Shown: positions 32,302 to 42,074, counted from the stretch's first letter. The stretch: 64,000 bases of DNA from Rossellomorea aquimaris (GCF_008180865.1 NZ_VTEX01000004.1:310001-374000); one strand, 5' to 3'. Program-made: numbers and translations. The notes: a model not told the origin generated them from the sequence alone.

Positions 32302-34569
32302 CTATGGCAGGTGGGCTGAAAACGTTCCTTTTTTATCCCAAAAACGATAGGTGATCGCCCCATTTTCTCCCGTGCTATATATAGTTATTCCTCTTATCTC
32401 CAATCGTTCCACTACCTCAGGATGAGGATGCCCAAAGCGATTGGTTTCACCCGCAGAGATCACCGCCACAGACGGATTCGTCTCAACGAGGAACTCTTCG
32501 GTTGTACTCGTATTACTCCCATGGTGACCTACTTTCAACACATCAATAGGCAGATCGAAGTTTCTGATGAACTCTTTTTCCCCTTGCTCTTCTAAATCTC
32601 CAGTAAATAACCATTTCAATGAACCGATTTCTCCATATAATACAATGGAATCATTATTTCCTTCATACTCTTCATCCTGCGGGGAAACAATATGCAATCC
32701 ATCATTATCACCTGCCCATCTGTATGGATAATGTGCTTCTTTAACAGGAACTTTCTTTTTTCTGGCGATTTTCATGATTTTCCTCATTTCGCCTTTCTCT
32801 TCACTGTTAGGGCTGATCAAGACTTCCTTCACTTTCATTTCCTCAAGAACCGCCTCTGATCCGCCAATATGATCGAGATCCCCGTGTGTTAAGATCAGGG
32901 CGTCAATGGACGTGACCCCTTTACTTTTCAAAAAAGGAACGACGATGTCTTCCCCTACAGAAAAACGATTCTTCCTCTCTTCCCATTCTTCTTTCGGAAA
33001 CTGCACTTCCCCACCTGTATCGATAAGATAGGTCCCCCGATTGTACGGCAGCATGATCAGTGTAGCATCACCCTGCCCAACATCCAGGAATACAACCTCT
33101 CCATAAGGATTATAAGTGTTGATTAGCATGTGAATGGATGCCCAGAAAATCAAGAGCAGCATGGAAAGTATGTACTTTTTCTTTTCAAACCAAACAAACA
33201 CAACATAAATAGCGATGAGGTAACCAATCAAGAATAGAAATGGAGGCTTTCCCATCACAATTGTACTGAATGGAAAAGAAGCGATAATGGTAGATACCCA
33301 CTGTATTCCATCCATAAGATATTTATGGAGCAGGATCAACCATTCAACTGACAGAATATAGACGAGGATGGTCAAGGGAAGAACAATGACTGAGAATAGG
33401 GGTACATAAAGAAGATTCGTAAAAAAGCCTATCAAAGAAAATTCATAAAAATGATAGATGATGATGGGTAACGAAGACAGTTGGGCAACAAGTGTTACTT
33501 TCACCAATTGTGAAATGGATGAGGAAGTATTTAGAATAATGCTTGAAGATACTACAAGAGAAAAACTCACCATAAATGACAGCTGAAATCCAACATTGAA
33601 TACATAATATGGGTCATATAAAACTAACATCACAAATACAATGGACAAACTCTCGATTGTACTTAACTTATTTGCCACTTTCCTACTGAGCAGAATCACG
33701 ATCAGCATGGAAGATGCCCTCGTAACGGAAGGAGATGCGCCCGTCAGTACGATATAACATAGAAGAAAAACAATACATATCCATGTCACCGATTCTTTTG
33801 TGACACCGATCCTCAATAGGCAGTAGTAAAGAATCGCAAAGATCAGCCCAACGTGCAGGCCTGAAATTGCCAATAAATGAACGACACCCAGCTCTCTGAA
33901 CGCCTTCATTGTGTCTTCTGCGATCATCCCTGTTTCTCCAAACAGTAACGCTTGGGTCACTCCTACTGTTGAAGATGGGAAATCCCTCTCTATTTTTTTC
34001 AATCCATCAAACCTTAGATGTAAGAGGGCGTGTTTCCATTTGCTTTCATCCACGCATCCCCCGAATGCTTGTACGTCAAGTATCCAATAAACTCCTCGAT
34101 GAGCCAAATAATTTTTATAATGAAACAAGTTTGGATTTTTATTCGGTTTGGGTTCTGTAAGCTCCCCCTTCACTTCACACAGAAAACCAGGTTTCATATG
34201 TTGGAATTTTCGTTTTTCTTTCTCTGAAGAGAAATAATAGCGCATGAGGACCTTCTCATTCTTTATTTGAGCGAGGGAAACAAAGGAATCCCCATCGATG
34301 GATGGAATGTCATTGATCACAATTTGTAAGTCGACCGGTTCAGGTTCTGATGACAGGACGGTTTTCTGTCTCTTTTCCTGAATAGTGCTGTTGAGAAAGG
34401 AAATAAAGAGAAATAGGAGGCACAGAAATAGGATGGTGGTGGTCTTTTTTCTGAGGAAAAGGGATAGAAGGAGCAGAGCAAGAACGACTGCACCCCAATG
34501 AAATTGAAGTGCAAGTAGCGTCCCCGAAAGTACTGAAAATGCCAGGTAAAGGAAAATCCCCCTATTCAT
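32302..34569 (-). CDS. comEC: DNA uptake channel protein ComEC/Rec2
   Basis: ComEC forms the membrane channel that brings single-stranded DNA into the cytoplasm during transformation. The 755-residue protein shows two N-terminal helices, an OB-like DUF4131 domain (about 70-180), the polytopic competence domain (about 200-480) with LLAISGLHVGLIFA, and a C-terminal metallo-beta-lactamase domain with LTHGDLDHIGGSEAV (about 555-570), thought to degrade the non-transported strand. Its start overlaps comEB by 8 bases. The gene appears intact, so uptake may be functional. Confidence 0.95.
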   Translation of the reverse strand: MNRGIFLYLAFSVLSGTLLALQFHWGAVVLALLLLSLFLRKKTTTILFLCLLFLFISFLNSTIQEKRQKTVLSSEPEPVDLQIVINDIPSIDGDSFVSLAQIKNEKVLMRYYFSSEKEKRKFQHMKPGFLCEVKGELTEPKPNKNPNLFHYKNYLAHRGVYWILDVQAFGGCVDESKWKHALLHLRFDGLKKIERDFPSSTVGVTQALLFGETGMIAEDTMKAFRELGVVHLLAISGLHVGLIFAILYYCLLRIGVTKESVTWICIVFLLCYIVLTGASPSVTRASSMLIVILLSRKVANKLSTIESLSIVFVMLVLYDPYYVFNVGFQLSFMVSFSLVVSSSIILNTSSSISQLVKVTLVAQLSSLPIIIYHFYEFSLIGFFTNLLYVPLFSVIVLPLTILVYILSVEWLILLHKYLMDGIQWVSTIIASFPFSTIVMGKPPFLFLIGYLIAIYVVFVWFEKKKYILSMLLLIFWASIHMLINTYNPYGEVVFLDVGQGDATLIMLPYNRGTYLIDTGGEVQFPKEEWEERKNRFSVGEDIVVPFLKSKGVTSIDALILTHGDLDHIGGSEAVLEEMKVKEVLISPNSEEKGEMRKIMKIARKKKVPVKEAHYPYRWAGDNDGLHIVSPQDEEYEGNNDSIVLYGEIGSLKWLFTGDLEEQGEKEFIRNFDLPIDVLKVGHHGSNTSTTEEFLVETNPSVAVISAGETNRFGHPHPEVVERLEIRGITIYSTGENGAITYRFWDKKGTFSAHLP

Positions 34570-35125
34570 TGAATAGTTTTATGTATTCTTGTTCATAGTA
34601 AGCAAGCTTCTCGGCTTCAGCACCTTGATTTCTCAAGTCATCGATTAATTGAAGCATCATGGAGGCTTTTTCATTGTGTTTTACGTCGATGCTGCTCTCT
34701 TGAAAGGGTACTTTCTCTACATGGACGTTTGCCTTTTGGAATAGTTCGATGGCATAAGGATGATTTTTATAATCTTTTGCATAATAAACCGTTTTGATTC
34801 CTGCCTGGATAAGAGCCTTACAGCATTGAAGACAGGGGAAGTGAGTAACATAAATATCCGCATTTTCCGTTCCGACCCCGAACTTTGAACATTGCAGCAG
34901 GGCATTCATTTCGGCATGAATGGTCCTCACACAGTGATTGTCAATCACATAGCACCCCTCATCTATACAATGATCCCCTCCTGCAATGGAGCCGTTATAG
35001 CCTCCTGCAATGATTCGTTTTTCACGAACGATGGTTGCCCCAACCGCCAGTCTTGTACACGTACTGCGCAGGGCAAGGAGCTGACTTTGGGCCATAAAAT
35101 ATTGATGCCAAGCGATTCTTTCCAT
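34562..35125 (-). CDS. comEB: ComEB, dCMP deaminase family
   Basis: A zinc-dependent deaminase (187 residues) converting dCMP to dUMP; it is in the comE operon but not required for transformation in B. subtilis. Zinc and catalytic residues are seen in TIHAEMNALL (about residues 68-77) and FPCLQCC (about 96-102); further cysteines at CIDEGCYVIDNHC are typical of the dCMP class. I use the ATG at 35125, with AAGGGGG 7 bases upstream; the ATG two codons earlier overlaps that site. Confidence 0.93.
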   Translation of the reverse strand: MERIAWHQYFMAQSQLLALRSTCTRLAVGATIVREKRIIAGGYNGSIAGGDHCIDEGCYVIDNHCVRTIHAEMNALLQCSKFGVGTENADIYVTHFPCLQCCKALIQAGIKTVYYAKDYKNHPYAIELFQKANVHVEKVPFQESSIDVKHNEKASMMLQLIDDLRNQGAEAEKLAYYEQEYIKLFNE

Positions 35126-35205
35126 CACCATTCCCCCTTCTATATTTTTAGGTGAATTTTCATTTGCTTGTTTAAGTGTATAAAGACTTCCTATGTTTCG
35201 TCAAT

Positions 35206-35811
35206 TCATTGGACATAAATATATTCTTTTAATTTCTCAAACGTTTTTTCTCCGACTCCAGAGATGTTTTGAATCTCTTCTATAGTCTCAAACGGACCAT
35301 GTTCTTCGCGATATTGGATAAAGGTTGAAGCTTTCGCAGGGCCGATTCCTGGCAGTGTTTCGAATTCCTGTTGAGTGGCTGTATTAATGTTGATACGATC
35401 CTTTCCCGGATCGTTCCCAGGCATTGGAGAAGCCAACAGGGGCGGTTCTATTTCCCCGATTTTAGGGACATAAATCATCATTTCGTCTGATACCTTTACC
35501 GCTAAATTGATCACTTTTTTATCTGCTTCTGCGGTGAAACCACCGGCTCGATCGATCACAAACTTCAACCTGTCACCCTGCCTGACCTCATATAATCCAG
35601 GTTTCACAACCTCTCCCTTTACGTCTACAAATACTTTTTCGACAATTTTCAATTCTTCAGGCTCCGTTTCTTTTTTTACGGGAGCGGCAGTAAAAGAAGC
35701 CTCTTTCACAGGAGGGGCGGTTGCATTCTTTAATATATATGCAATCAGGACAATGGCACAAATCGCAAGAATCACAAGAACCGTTCTATATTTTTCAATT
35801 AAGGATTGCAC
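35206..35811 (-). CDS. comEA: Competence DNA receptor ComEA
   Basis: ComEA is the membrane-anchored receptor that binds double-stranded DNA outside the cell and hands it to ComEC. The 201-residue protein has a signal anchor (about 10-27), a linker, a SLBB-like domain (about 60-120), and a C-terminal pair of helix-hairpin-helix motifs: NINTATQQEFETLPGIGPAKA and the ISGVGEKTFEKLK segment. First gene of comEA-comEB-comEC, divergent from comER. Confidence 0.95.
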   Translation of the reverse strand: MQSLIEKYRTVLVILAICAIVLIAYILKNATAPPVKEASFTAAPVKKETEPEELKIVEKVFVDVKGEVVKPGLYEVRQGDRLKFVIDRAGGFTAEADKKVINLAVKVSDEMMIYVPKIGEIEPPLLASPMPGNDPGKDRININTATQQEFETLPGIGPAKASTFIQYREEHGPFETIEEIQNISGVGEKTFEKLKEYIYVQ

Positions 35812-35891
35812 GGGAAATCACCTCTGGTGGAATATTCGTTGAAAGGGATTCATAAGTTTTAGGAGAGAGTGTGATAGAAGGAGGGCTGCAC

Positions 35892-36713
35892 ATGAAAGTG
35901 GGTATCATTGGAACGGGGAACATGGGGAAAATCATTATTGAAGCTCTCATTGAATCAAAGGCGATTTCTCCTTCACATCTTCATATTACGAATCGTTCAT
36001 TAAAAAAAGCAGAAGGTATAAAAGAAAAATGGAATAAAGTGAATGTAAGCCATTCAAATGAAGAAGTGATCAAGTCAGCTGACTTAATCTTCATTTGTGT
36101 GAAACCTCATGATGTGTATGATGTGATTCAGGAGAATAAAAAAAGCTTCACCAGGGATAAATGCGTTGTTTCAATAACCAGTCCGGTAAGCGTGGAACAA
36201 TTAGAATCGATCTTGACCAGTTCCTGTGCCCGATTCATTCCTAGCATTACGAATCGTGCATTAAGCGGAGTGTCACTTTTAACTTATGGAAGTCATTGTT
36301 CAGATAAATGGAGGCAGGATTTAATGACACTGGTTGAACATATCTCCACACCGGTAGTCATTGATGAAAATGTGACGCGAGTGGCTTCTGACATTGTGAG
36401 CTGTGGACCTGCTTTTTTCAGTTATGTTACGCAAAGGTTTATTAACGCTGCTGCAGAAGTAACAGAAATAGACAGGGAAACAGCTACTGTTTTGGCATCT
36501 GAAATGCTTGTTGGTCTTGGGGACTTATTGAAGAAAAATATTTATACATTACCGACACTTCAAGAAAAAGTCTGTGTAAAAGGCGGAGTGACTGGAATAG
36601 GGATTTCCGTAATGGAAAGAGAACTGGGAGATGTTTTCGAGAAATTATTTGAAGCCACACAGGAAAAGTTCGTGGATGACATTGAAGGAACGAAGTCACA
36701 ATTTGGAGTCTAG
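35892..36713 (+). CDS. comER: ComER, pyrroline-5-carboxylate reductase-like protein
   Basis: ComER is a ProC-like dinucleotide-binding protein divergent from comEA in Bacillus. The 273-residue sequence starts at the ATG at 35892 (GGAGGG 6 bases upstream) with the Rossmann motif VGIIGTGNMGK (residues 3-13); the C-terminal half keeps the reductase-like helical domain with KGGVTGIGISVMERE. In B. subtilis it is not needed for competence and has been linked to sporulation and biofilm control. Real P5C reductase activity is uncertain. Confidence 0.93.
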   Translation: MKVGIIGTGNMGKIIIEALIESKAISPSHLHITNRSLKKAEGIKEKWNKVNVSHSNEEVIKSADLIFICVKPHDVYDVIQENKKSFTRDKCVVSITSPVSVEQLESILTSSCARFIPSITNRALSGVSLLTYGSHCSDKWRQDLMTLVEHISTPVVIDENVTRVASDIVSCGPAFFSYVTQRFINAAAEVTEIDRETATVLASEMLVGLGDLLKKNIYTLPTLQEKVCVKGGVTGIGISVMERELGDVFEKLFEATQEKFVDDIEGTKSQFGV

Positions 36714-36729
36714 ACAGGCTCCTTTTTTA
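36705..36729 (+). terminator. Terminator of comER
   Basis: GGAGTC/GGCTCC stem with a 6-base loop then six T, with the comER stop codon inside the loop. Confidence 0.8.
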
Positions 36730-36780
36730 TATTTCGACACAAATTGATATTTTCCTTCTTTTTTAAAAAATCTTTTTCAT

Positions 36781-36824
36781 AAAAAAGCCGGATCAATCTC
36801 TTTTCAAGAGACGATCCGGCTTTT
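36781..36824 (-). terminator. Terminator after yqeM
   Basis: AAAAGCCGGATC and GATCCGGCTTTT arms, an inner AATCTC/GAGAC pairing, and a run of six U in minus-strand RNA. It ends the yqeG-to-yqeM operon and is convergent with the comER terminator. Confidence 0.92.
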
Positions 36825-36825
36825 A

Positions 36826-37572
36826 TCATTTCTTCTTACACGTAAAGAAAATTCTTTCGCTATGGTCTGTAGGGGCTTCCTGTGTGAAGTCTGCGGAGAC
36901 GTTCAACACTTCGAAACCTGCATCCTCCAACCATTCTTTCATGGTCAGGATGGGGTATGTGCGCTGTTTATGCAGCTCTTCTACTCTTTCGTACTGATTC
37001 GTTTCCTCATCTTTCACGAAAAAGGTCAGTTCATGCTCTACACTATTGGGAACTTCTCCAGGGAAGCAATCCCAAATGTATGAGACGTGGTCATCCGAAA
37101 GGGTAAATGTCTGGTTAATAAATATTTGCGTCATTTTATAAATGGAATGCACATCAAATAGGAATAAGCCATCATGCTTAAGATGAGCATATACACTTTT
37201 AAACGTATTTTTCACATCTTTTTCGTCTTCCAGGTAATTCAGGGAATCACAAAAAATCGTAATAAGATCGTATTCACCAAGGGAATCAAGCTTTGACATA
37301 TCCTGTTGAAACAGATTTATCTTTACGTTCATTTCAAAAGCCTTTTCCTGAGCTACCATAAGCATATCCTGAGAGAGATCGACACCTGTCACATCGTAGC
37401 CGTCCCGGACAAGGCGCAGTGATAATTCCCCGGTGCCACAAGCGATGTCAAGGACTTTTCCCCCTTGGATTGAATAAGCTTTAGCTTGCTTATTGACAAA
37501 CTCCAACCAGCCGTCGTATGGGACGTCCTGCATTAAATAATCGTACACATAAGCAAAACGTTCATAACTCAT
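36826..37572 (-). CDS. yqeM: Class I SAM-dependent methyltransferase YqeM
   Basis: A 248-residue Rossmann methyltransferase. SAM-binding motif KVLDIACGTGELSLRL lies near residues 39-54, with GVDLSQDML (about 61-69) and a QQDM acidic loop after it. It is the last gene of the yqeG-yqeH-aroE-yhbY-nadD-yqeK-rsfS-yqeM operon, one base from rsfS. The substrate is not known; operon context with ribosome-assembly genes suggests RNA or a ribosomal factor, but that is inference. Confidence 0.9.
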   Translation of the reverse strand: MSYERFAYVYDYLMQDVPYDGWLEFVNKQAKAYSIQGGKVLDIACGTGELSLRLVRDGYDVTGVDLSQDMLMVAQEKAFEMNVKINLFQQDMSKLDSLGEYDLITIFCDSLNYLEDEKDVKNTFKSVYAHLKHDGLFLFDVHSIYKMTQIFINQTFTLSDDHVSYIWDCFPGEVPNSVEHELTFFVKDEETNQYERVEELHKQRTYPILTMKEWLEDAGFEVLNVSADFTQEAPTDHSERIFFTCKKK

Positions 37573-37926
37573 TTAGTGACTCTCACCTTGTCCAACTTCG
37601 ACGAAGGATGCATCTCCCCATAAACGCTCTAGATTATAGTAGCCTCTTTCCTCTTTATGGAACACGTGAGCGACGACATCACCTAAGTCGACTAAGATCC
37701 AGCGTGCTTGATCAAAGCCTTCCAACCGTTTGACTGTATAGCCGTTTTCTTCTGCTCTGTCCTTTAATTCCCGTGCAATGGCCTGCACCTGTTTGTCTGA
37801 GTTACCGTGACAGATCAAAAAATAATCCGCAATTAAAGAAACACCTTTCATATCTAATACAACAATATCTTCAGCACGTTTATCATCAGCGGCATTAAAC
37901 GCTAATTCTACTAAATTTTGTTCCAT
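37573..37926 (-). CDS. rsfS: Ribosomal silencing factor RsfS
   Basis: RsfS (YqeL) binds ribosomal protein L14 on the 50S subunit and blocks subunit joining when nutrients are short. The 117-residue protein shows the family segments FLICHGNSDKQVQAIA (about 37-52) and ARWILVDLGDVVAHVF (about 76-91). It lies between yqeK and yqeM with 4 and 0 bases of spacing. Confidence 0.96.
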   Translation of the reverse strand: MEQNLVELAFNAADDKRAEDIVVLDMKGVSLIADYFLICHGNSDKQVQAIARELKDRAEENGYTVKRLEGFDQARWILVDLGDVVAHVFHKEERGYYNLERLWGDASFVEVGQGESH

Positions 37927-37930
37927 TCCT

Positions 37931-38497
37931 TCATCTCCTCTTGTTTAAAATTAATCCGTTATAAAAGCGAAATGTATCTGGGTAGATCGCTTGATTTTTT
38001 TTCATAAGAAACGTCATTGTATTTTGAAGTGCCTTCAACAACCCTTGGTCCAATGACTCTTTTGCGAGTTCCCTGACTTCTTCCACCCCGGGAAATTGTC
38101 GATTCGGTTCGATATAATCAGCTAAATAGATCACTTTGTCCAGCTTGGTCATCTCTTCTTTACCCGAAGTATGGTATCGGATGGCATTTAATATATCTTC
38201 ATCCTGTATACCCACTTCACGCTCAACAAGAAACGCTCCTACCGGTGCATGCCAAAGCTCGCTATTGTACAGTAAAAGATCCTGATCCAGCTTCTCTTCT
38301 ACAATGATCGTTTGCATTTCCTCTTTATCCCGGAACTTCGCATAGTCATGGAAAATCGCCGCTATTTCTGCCTTTTTCTCATCGGCTCCATATCGCTTTG
38401 CAAGCTCTATGCTTGTTTCCATGACTCCACAAGTGTGTATATAACGATGTTCCGTTAAATGTTCTTTCACGATTTCCAAGGCTTTTTCCCTATTCAT
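37931..38497 (-). CDS. yqeK: HD-domain nucleotide hydrolase YqeK
   Basis: YqeK family proteins hydrolyse diadenosine tetraphosphate symmetrically to two ADP. The 188-residue protein has the metal-binding HD motif AAIFHDYAKF near residue 46 with RYIHTCGV near 18 supplying another histidine, and the KVIYLADYIEPNR segment near 117. The next gene upstream, nadD, overlaps its start by 8 bases, a pairing conserved through Firmicutes. Confidence 0.94.
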   Translation of the reverse strand: MNREKALEIVKEHLTEHRYIHTCGVMETSIELAKRYGADEKKAEIAAIFHDYAKFRDKEEMQTIIVEEKLDQDLLLYNSELWHAPVGAFLVEREVGIQDEDILNAIRYHTSGKEEMTKLDKVIYLADYIEPNRQFPGVEEVRELAKESLDQGLLKALQNTMTFLMKKNQAIYPDTFRFYNGLILNKRR

Positions 38498-39059
38498 ACA
38501 ATTTCTCCTCCTTTATGAATCGATACACATCGTCGGGGACTAAGTAGCGTACCGATCGCCCCAGTTTCACTGTGTTGCGAATGTAGGAAGAAGAAATATC
38601 AATGGCCGGTACTTCCACCAATTGAACATTAAACGAAGTATCATGTGAATAGGAAGGACGATTAACACCAATGAACCTGACCATTTCCTGAAGTTCCTCT
38701 ATCCGGTACCACTTCGGGAGATATTCGATCATATCCCCGCCTATTATAAATGAAAACTCGGTCTCCTTTTCCCTCTCGGTTAACAGCTTAATGGTGTCGT
38801 AAGTGTATGAGGCACCCTCTCTTTCAAGTTCAATCCGTTCGATGGAAAAGTGAGGGTTGCTCTTAATCACTTTTTGAAGCATGAAGAGACGCTGTTCTAC
38901 TGATACACTTTCATCCGCCTGTTTATGAGGAGGAACGTGATTCGGTAGAAATCGTATTTCATCCAAATTCGCCTTCTCTAAAACTTGTTCCGCAATAACC
39001 AAATGGCCCATATGAGGAGGATTGAATGTCCCTCCAAGGAGTCCAACCTTTTTCATCAT
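38490..39059 (-). CDS. nadD: Nicotinate-nucleotide adenylyltransferase
   Basis: NadD adenylates nicotinic acid mononucleotide to deamido-NAD in NAD synthesis. The 189-residue protein has the nucleotidyltransferase signature GLLGGTFNPPHMGHL (about 6-20), the PPHK loop, and ISSSYIRN (about 155-162) in place of the usual SST-x-IR. A second ATG one codon later is an equally plausible start. It lies between yhbY and yqeK in the operon. Confidence 0.96.
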   Translation of the reverse strand: MMKKVGLLGGTFNPPHMGHLVIAEQVLEKANLDEIRFLPNHVPPHKQADESVSVEQRLFMLQKVIKSNPHFSIERIELEREGASYTYDTIKLLTEREKETEFSFIIGGDMIEYLPKWYRIEELQEMVRFIGVNRPSYSHDTSFNVQLVEVPAIDISSSYIRNTVKLGRSVRYLVPDDVYRFIKEEKLYE

Positions 39060-39070
39060 TCTATCAATCC

Positions 39071-39364
39071 TTATCGTGGGAGGATTAATTGCTTGTTTTC
39101 TTTCGATTCCTTGTATAGAACAATTGTATTTCCAATGATTTGGACGATTTCCGCCCCTACACCTTTGGATAACTCGTCAGCAACCTCGGACTTATCCATA
39201 TCACAGTTTTGAAGAATGCTGATTTTCATCAATTCTCTTACTTCAATCGCTTCTCCGATTGTTTTGATCATATTCTCATTGACTCCGCCTTTTCCTACTT
39301 GAAAAACCGGATTTAAATGATGTGCTTCTGAACGTAAATATCTTTTTTGTTTACCTGTTAACAT
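39071..39364 (-). CDS. yhbY: YhbY family ribosome-assembly RNA-binding protein
   Basis: A 97-residue CRM-domain protein (B. subtilis YqeI) that associates with pre-50S particles. The sequence starts MLTGKQKRYLRSEAHHL, with the typical basic N-terminus and VGKGGVNENMI (the GxxG RNA-binding loop of the CRM fold, about 23-33). It overlaps aroE by 14 bases. Confidence 0.94.
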   Translation of the reverse strand: MLTGKQKRYLRSEAHHLNPVFQVGKGGVNENMIKTIGEAIEVRELMKISILQNCDMDKSEVADELSKGVGAEIVQIIGNTIVLYKESKENKQLILPR

Positions 39365-40196
39365 GTTGACCTCCTAGTTGTTGTAAAACGGTGTTTTTCA
39401 TAATCGAATATGGTGGAAAGATTCCCGTCCATTTTTCAAATGAAAGGGCTCCCTGGTACACAAACATATCAAGACCATTTTGAGTACGGGCACCTTTCTG
39501 ATTCGCTTGTTTCAACAATGCTGTTTCCAAAGGATTATAGATAATGTCACTGACGATGCATCCCTCTTTTAACTCTTTGATCGTTAATGGACTGTCTTCA
39601 ATATGAGGAAACATTCCTATAGATGTTGTTTGGATGATCACATCATATTGGTCCAATGAGTTTTCAGCAGCCTCTAAAGATATGAACCCTGAGTTCAAAT
39701 CGAAAGGGCACGCTTCGATCATCTTTTCAGCTCTCAGTGGCGTCCGGTTGGTCACATCGATTCTCTTCACCCCTAGAGAAGCAAGGGAATAATAAATGGC
39801 TTTTGCAGCACCACCGGCACCGATAATCAGCATCGATTTATCTTCAAGTTGTTCATCCGCTATATTTTTCAAGCCTTCCACAAACCCAAGACCGTCTGTA
39901 TTATAACCGATCAGCTTGCCATTTTCATTGACAATCGTATTCACTGCCCCGATTGCCTCTGCCAATGGATCGATTTCTTCTAAAAGAGGCATGACATTTT
40001 CCTTATGGGGAACTGTCACATTCACTCCTTGAATTCCCAACGCCTTTATTCCATCAATGGCTTGGGAAAGCTGCTCTTTTCTCACGTGAAATTTCACATA
40101 AGCAGAATCCATTCCACATTCTTGAAACGCAGCATTATGCATCTCGGGAGACATAGAATGGGCAATTGGATCTCCTATAACACCATATAGAGCCAC
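39351..40196 (-). CDS. aroE: Shikimate dehydrogenase (NADP+)
   Basis: AroE reduces 3-dehydroshikimate to shikimate in the aromatic amino acid pathway. The 281-residue protein has the N-terminal substrate domain with GDPIAHSMSPEMHN (about 7-20) and NVTVPHKE (about 58-65, catalytic lysine), and the NADP domain with IIGAGGAAKAI (about 127-137) and TNRTPLRAEK. Operon position between yqeH and yhbY is the Bacillus arrangement. Confidence 0.96.
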   Translation of the reverse strand: MALYGVIGDPIAHSMSPEMHNAAFQECGMDSAYVKFHVRKEQLSQAIDGIKALGIQGVNVTVPHKENVMPLLEEIDPLAEAIGAVNTIVNENGKLIGYNTDGLGFVEGLKNIADEQLEDKSMLIIGAGGAAKAIYYSLASLGVKRIDVTNRTPLRAEKMIEACPFDLNSGFISLEAAENSLDQYDVIIQTTSIGMFPHIEDSPLTIKELKEGCIVSDIIYNPLETALLKQANQKGARTQNGLDMFVYQGALSFEKWTGIFPPYSIMKNTVLQQLGGQHVNR

Positions 40197-40206
40197 AGAA
40201 TCCCTC

Positions 40207-41307
40207 CTAGATTAATGATTTTCTCAAGAAAACACTAACGCCTTTAGGAACATGGGCAGCAATGGTAGCCCCTCTGTCATTCACTGTAATCCATCCTAAA
40301 CCTGAGAAGACGATATCCGTTTTTGCTTCTTTAATTCTGAACTCATGCCTCACAAGTGGAGGGAATGTGTCCATATCATCTTTTCTTGGCGGCTGCAACA
40401 TTTCTCCTGCATGATTCTTATAGAGCTCATCGGCTTTCTCAATCTTTGTGCGATGAATGGATAGCTCATTTGAGAAATAACAGGTAAATGCCTGACGCTC
40501 ACCAGCCATGAAGTCAAATCGTGCCAATCCCCCGAAGAAAAGGGTTTGTTCTGGATTTAACTGGAAGGTTCTCGGCTTAATCTCTTTCTTAGGAGTAATG
40601 ATTTTCAGATCCTGTTTATCAACAAAATGGGCCATCTGATGGTGATTAATAATTCCCGGCGTGTCTATGAGTGACTCTTCGTTATCAAGTGGAATTTGAA
40701 TCATATCGAGAGTGGTGCCAGGGAAGTGAGAAGTCGTAATGACATCTTGTTCACCTGATACATGCTTGATAATACGGTTTATAAACGTTGATTTCCCTAC
40801 GTTTGTACACCCTACTACATACACGTCTTTTCCATTTCGATAATGTTCAATCGCTTCGATTGCATCAGTAATTCCCTGACCTTTCGCAGCACTCACTAAC
40901 TGAACATCAATAGGCTTTAACCCTAATTGACTTGCTTCATGTTTCATCCAATGAATCAGCTTGGTGGGTTTTACAGACTTGGGAAGCAGATCCACTTTGT
41001 TACCAATGAGCAGAATCGGGTTAGATCCTACGAAACGATGCAATCCAGGCAGCCAGCTCCCATTGAAATCAAATATATCGACAATCTTGACAATCAACCC
41101 TTCTGAATTACCAAGTTCATTTAATATTTTCAAGAAGTCATCATCCGTTAAGGGGACATCCTGGACTTCATTATAATGTTTTAATCTAAAGCAACGTTGA
41201 CAAATGATCTCTTCTTTCTGAAGAGAAGAAGGTGGTGCATACCCCATTCCTTCCTTATTCTCCGTCTGGATTTCAACGCCACATCCTATACATACAACTT
41301 GACTCAC
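40207..41307 (-). CDS. yqeH: Ribosome biogenesis GTPase YqeH
   Basis: YqeH is a circularly permuted GTPase needed for 30S assembly. In the 366-residue protein an N-terminal zinc finger (CIGCG near 6-10, CQRCFRLKHY near 36-45) precedes the G motifs in permuted order: NKVDLLP (about 103) first, then the P-loop GCTNVGKSTF (about 166-175) and DTPGI (about 214). A C-terminal domain thought to bind RNA follows. The start overlaps yqeG by 4 bases. Confidence 0.95.
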   Translation of the reverse strand: MSQVVCIGCGVEIQTENKEGMGYAPPSSLQKEEIICQRCFRLKHYNEVQDVPLTDDDFLKILNELGNSEGLIVKIVDIFDFNGSWLPGLHRFVGSNPILLIGNKVDLLPKSVKPTKLIHWMKHEASQLGLKPIDVQLVSAAKGQGITDAIEAIEHYRNGKDVYVVGCTNVGKSTFINRIIKHVSGEQDVITTSHFPGTTLDMIQIPLDNEESLIDTPGIINHHQMAHFVDKQDLKIITPKKEIKPRTFQLNPEQTLFFGGLARFDFMAGERQAFTCYFSNELSIHRTKIEKADELYKNHAGEMLQPPRKDDMDTFPPLVRHEFRIKEAKTDIVFSGLGWITVNDRGATIAAHVPKGVSVFLRKSLI

Positions 41308-41825
41308 TTTTTATCCTCCCACTCAAGCATGCCTTTACGCTTGAAAAACTTCATTATTCTTCGTTCTACACGGCGATTGAACTTTGTGATGAACCCATCT
41401 GATTGTGCCACGGGAACAACCAGTATCGTATGGAAGCCGTTTCGATTCCCGCCTAAAACATCCGTCAACAGCTGGTCTCCAATGACTACCGACTCTTCCT
41501 TCTTCACACCCATTTCCTGAATCGCCCTTTTGAAAGCACGTCCCATTGGCTTACGTGCCTGGAATATAAACGGAACGCCCAAAGGCTCTGCAAATGCTCC
41601 CACCCGGTTTTTGTTATTATTGGACACAATGGTCACAAGGATTCCATGCTCCTGCATTTCTTTAAACCACTGGATTAACTTAGGGGTGGCATTGGGACGA
41701 TCCCATTCCACTAACGTATTATCTAAATCTGTAATGATCGCTTTAATTCCTTTTTCTTTTAAATACTCCGGTCTGATACTGAAAATATCTTGAACCTGTT
41801 CATCGGGTAAAAATTGCTTTATCAC
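41304..41825 (-). CDS. yqeG: HAD-superfamily phosphatase YqeG
   Basis: A 173-residue HAD IIIA phosphatase. Catalytic motif ITDLDNTLVEWD has the nucleophile and acid aspartates (about residues 29-40); motif II is TIVSNN; motif IV is VVIGDQLLTDVLGGNR (about 116-131). The best start is the GTG at 41825, with GAGGTG 6 bases upstream and the right family length; an ATG at 41852 would add 9 residues. Related proteins dephosphorylate phosphatidylglycerophosphate; whether this one does is not shown. Confidence 0.92.
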   Translation of the reverse strand: MIKQFLPDEQVQDIFSIRPEYLKEKGIKAIITDLDNTLVEWDRPNATPKLIQWFKEMQEHGILVTIVSNNNKNRVGAFAEPLGVPFIFQARKPMGRAFKRAIQEMGVKKEESVVIGDQLLTDVLGGNRNGFHTILVVPVAQSDGFITKFNRRVERRIMKFFKRKGMLEWEDKK

Positions 41826-42074
41826 TTGCAGCACCTCAAATTTCATAATCATTTATATACTTTAATGTTTACTTTTCTTCTTTGTCGTATAGCTCAAACG
41901 TCCATTGTTTCTGCGGATATCGATTCTCTCTATAGTACCTTTTAACGTATAACAGATTAATGATAACCAATTTTTCCTGCAGATTCAAAATAAATCACAT
42001 ATATTCCTGGAATTCCATAAATATTCCCAAGGAGAATAAATATTTTTCGACAAATTTCCAGATGCTTTCATGGT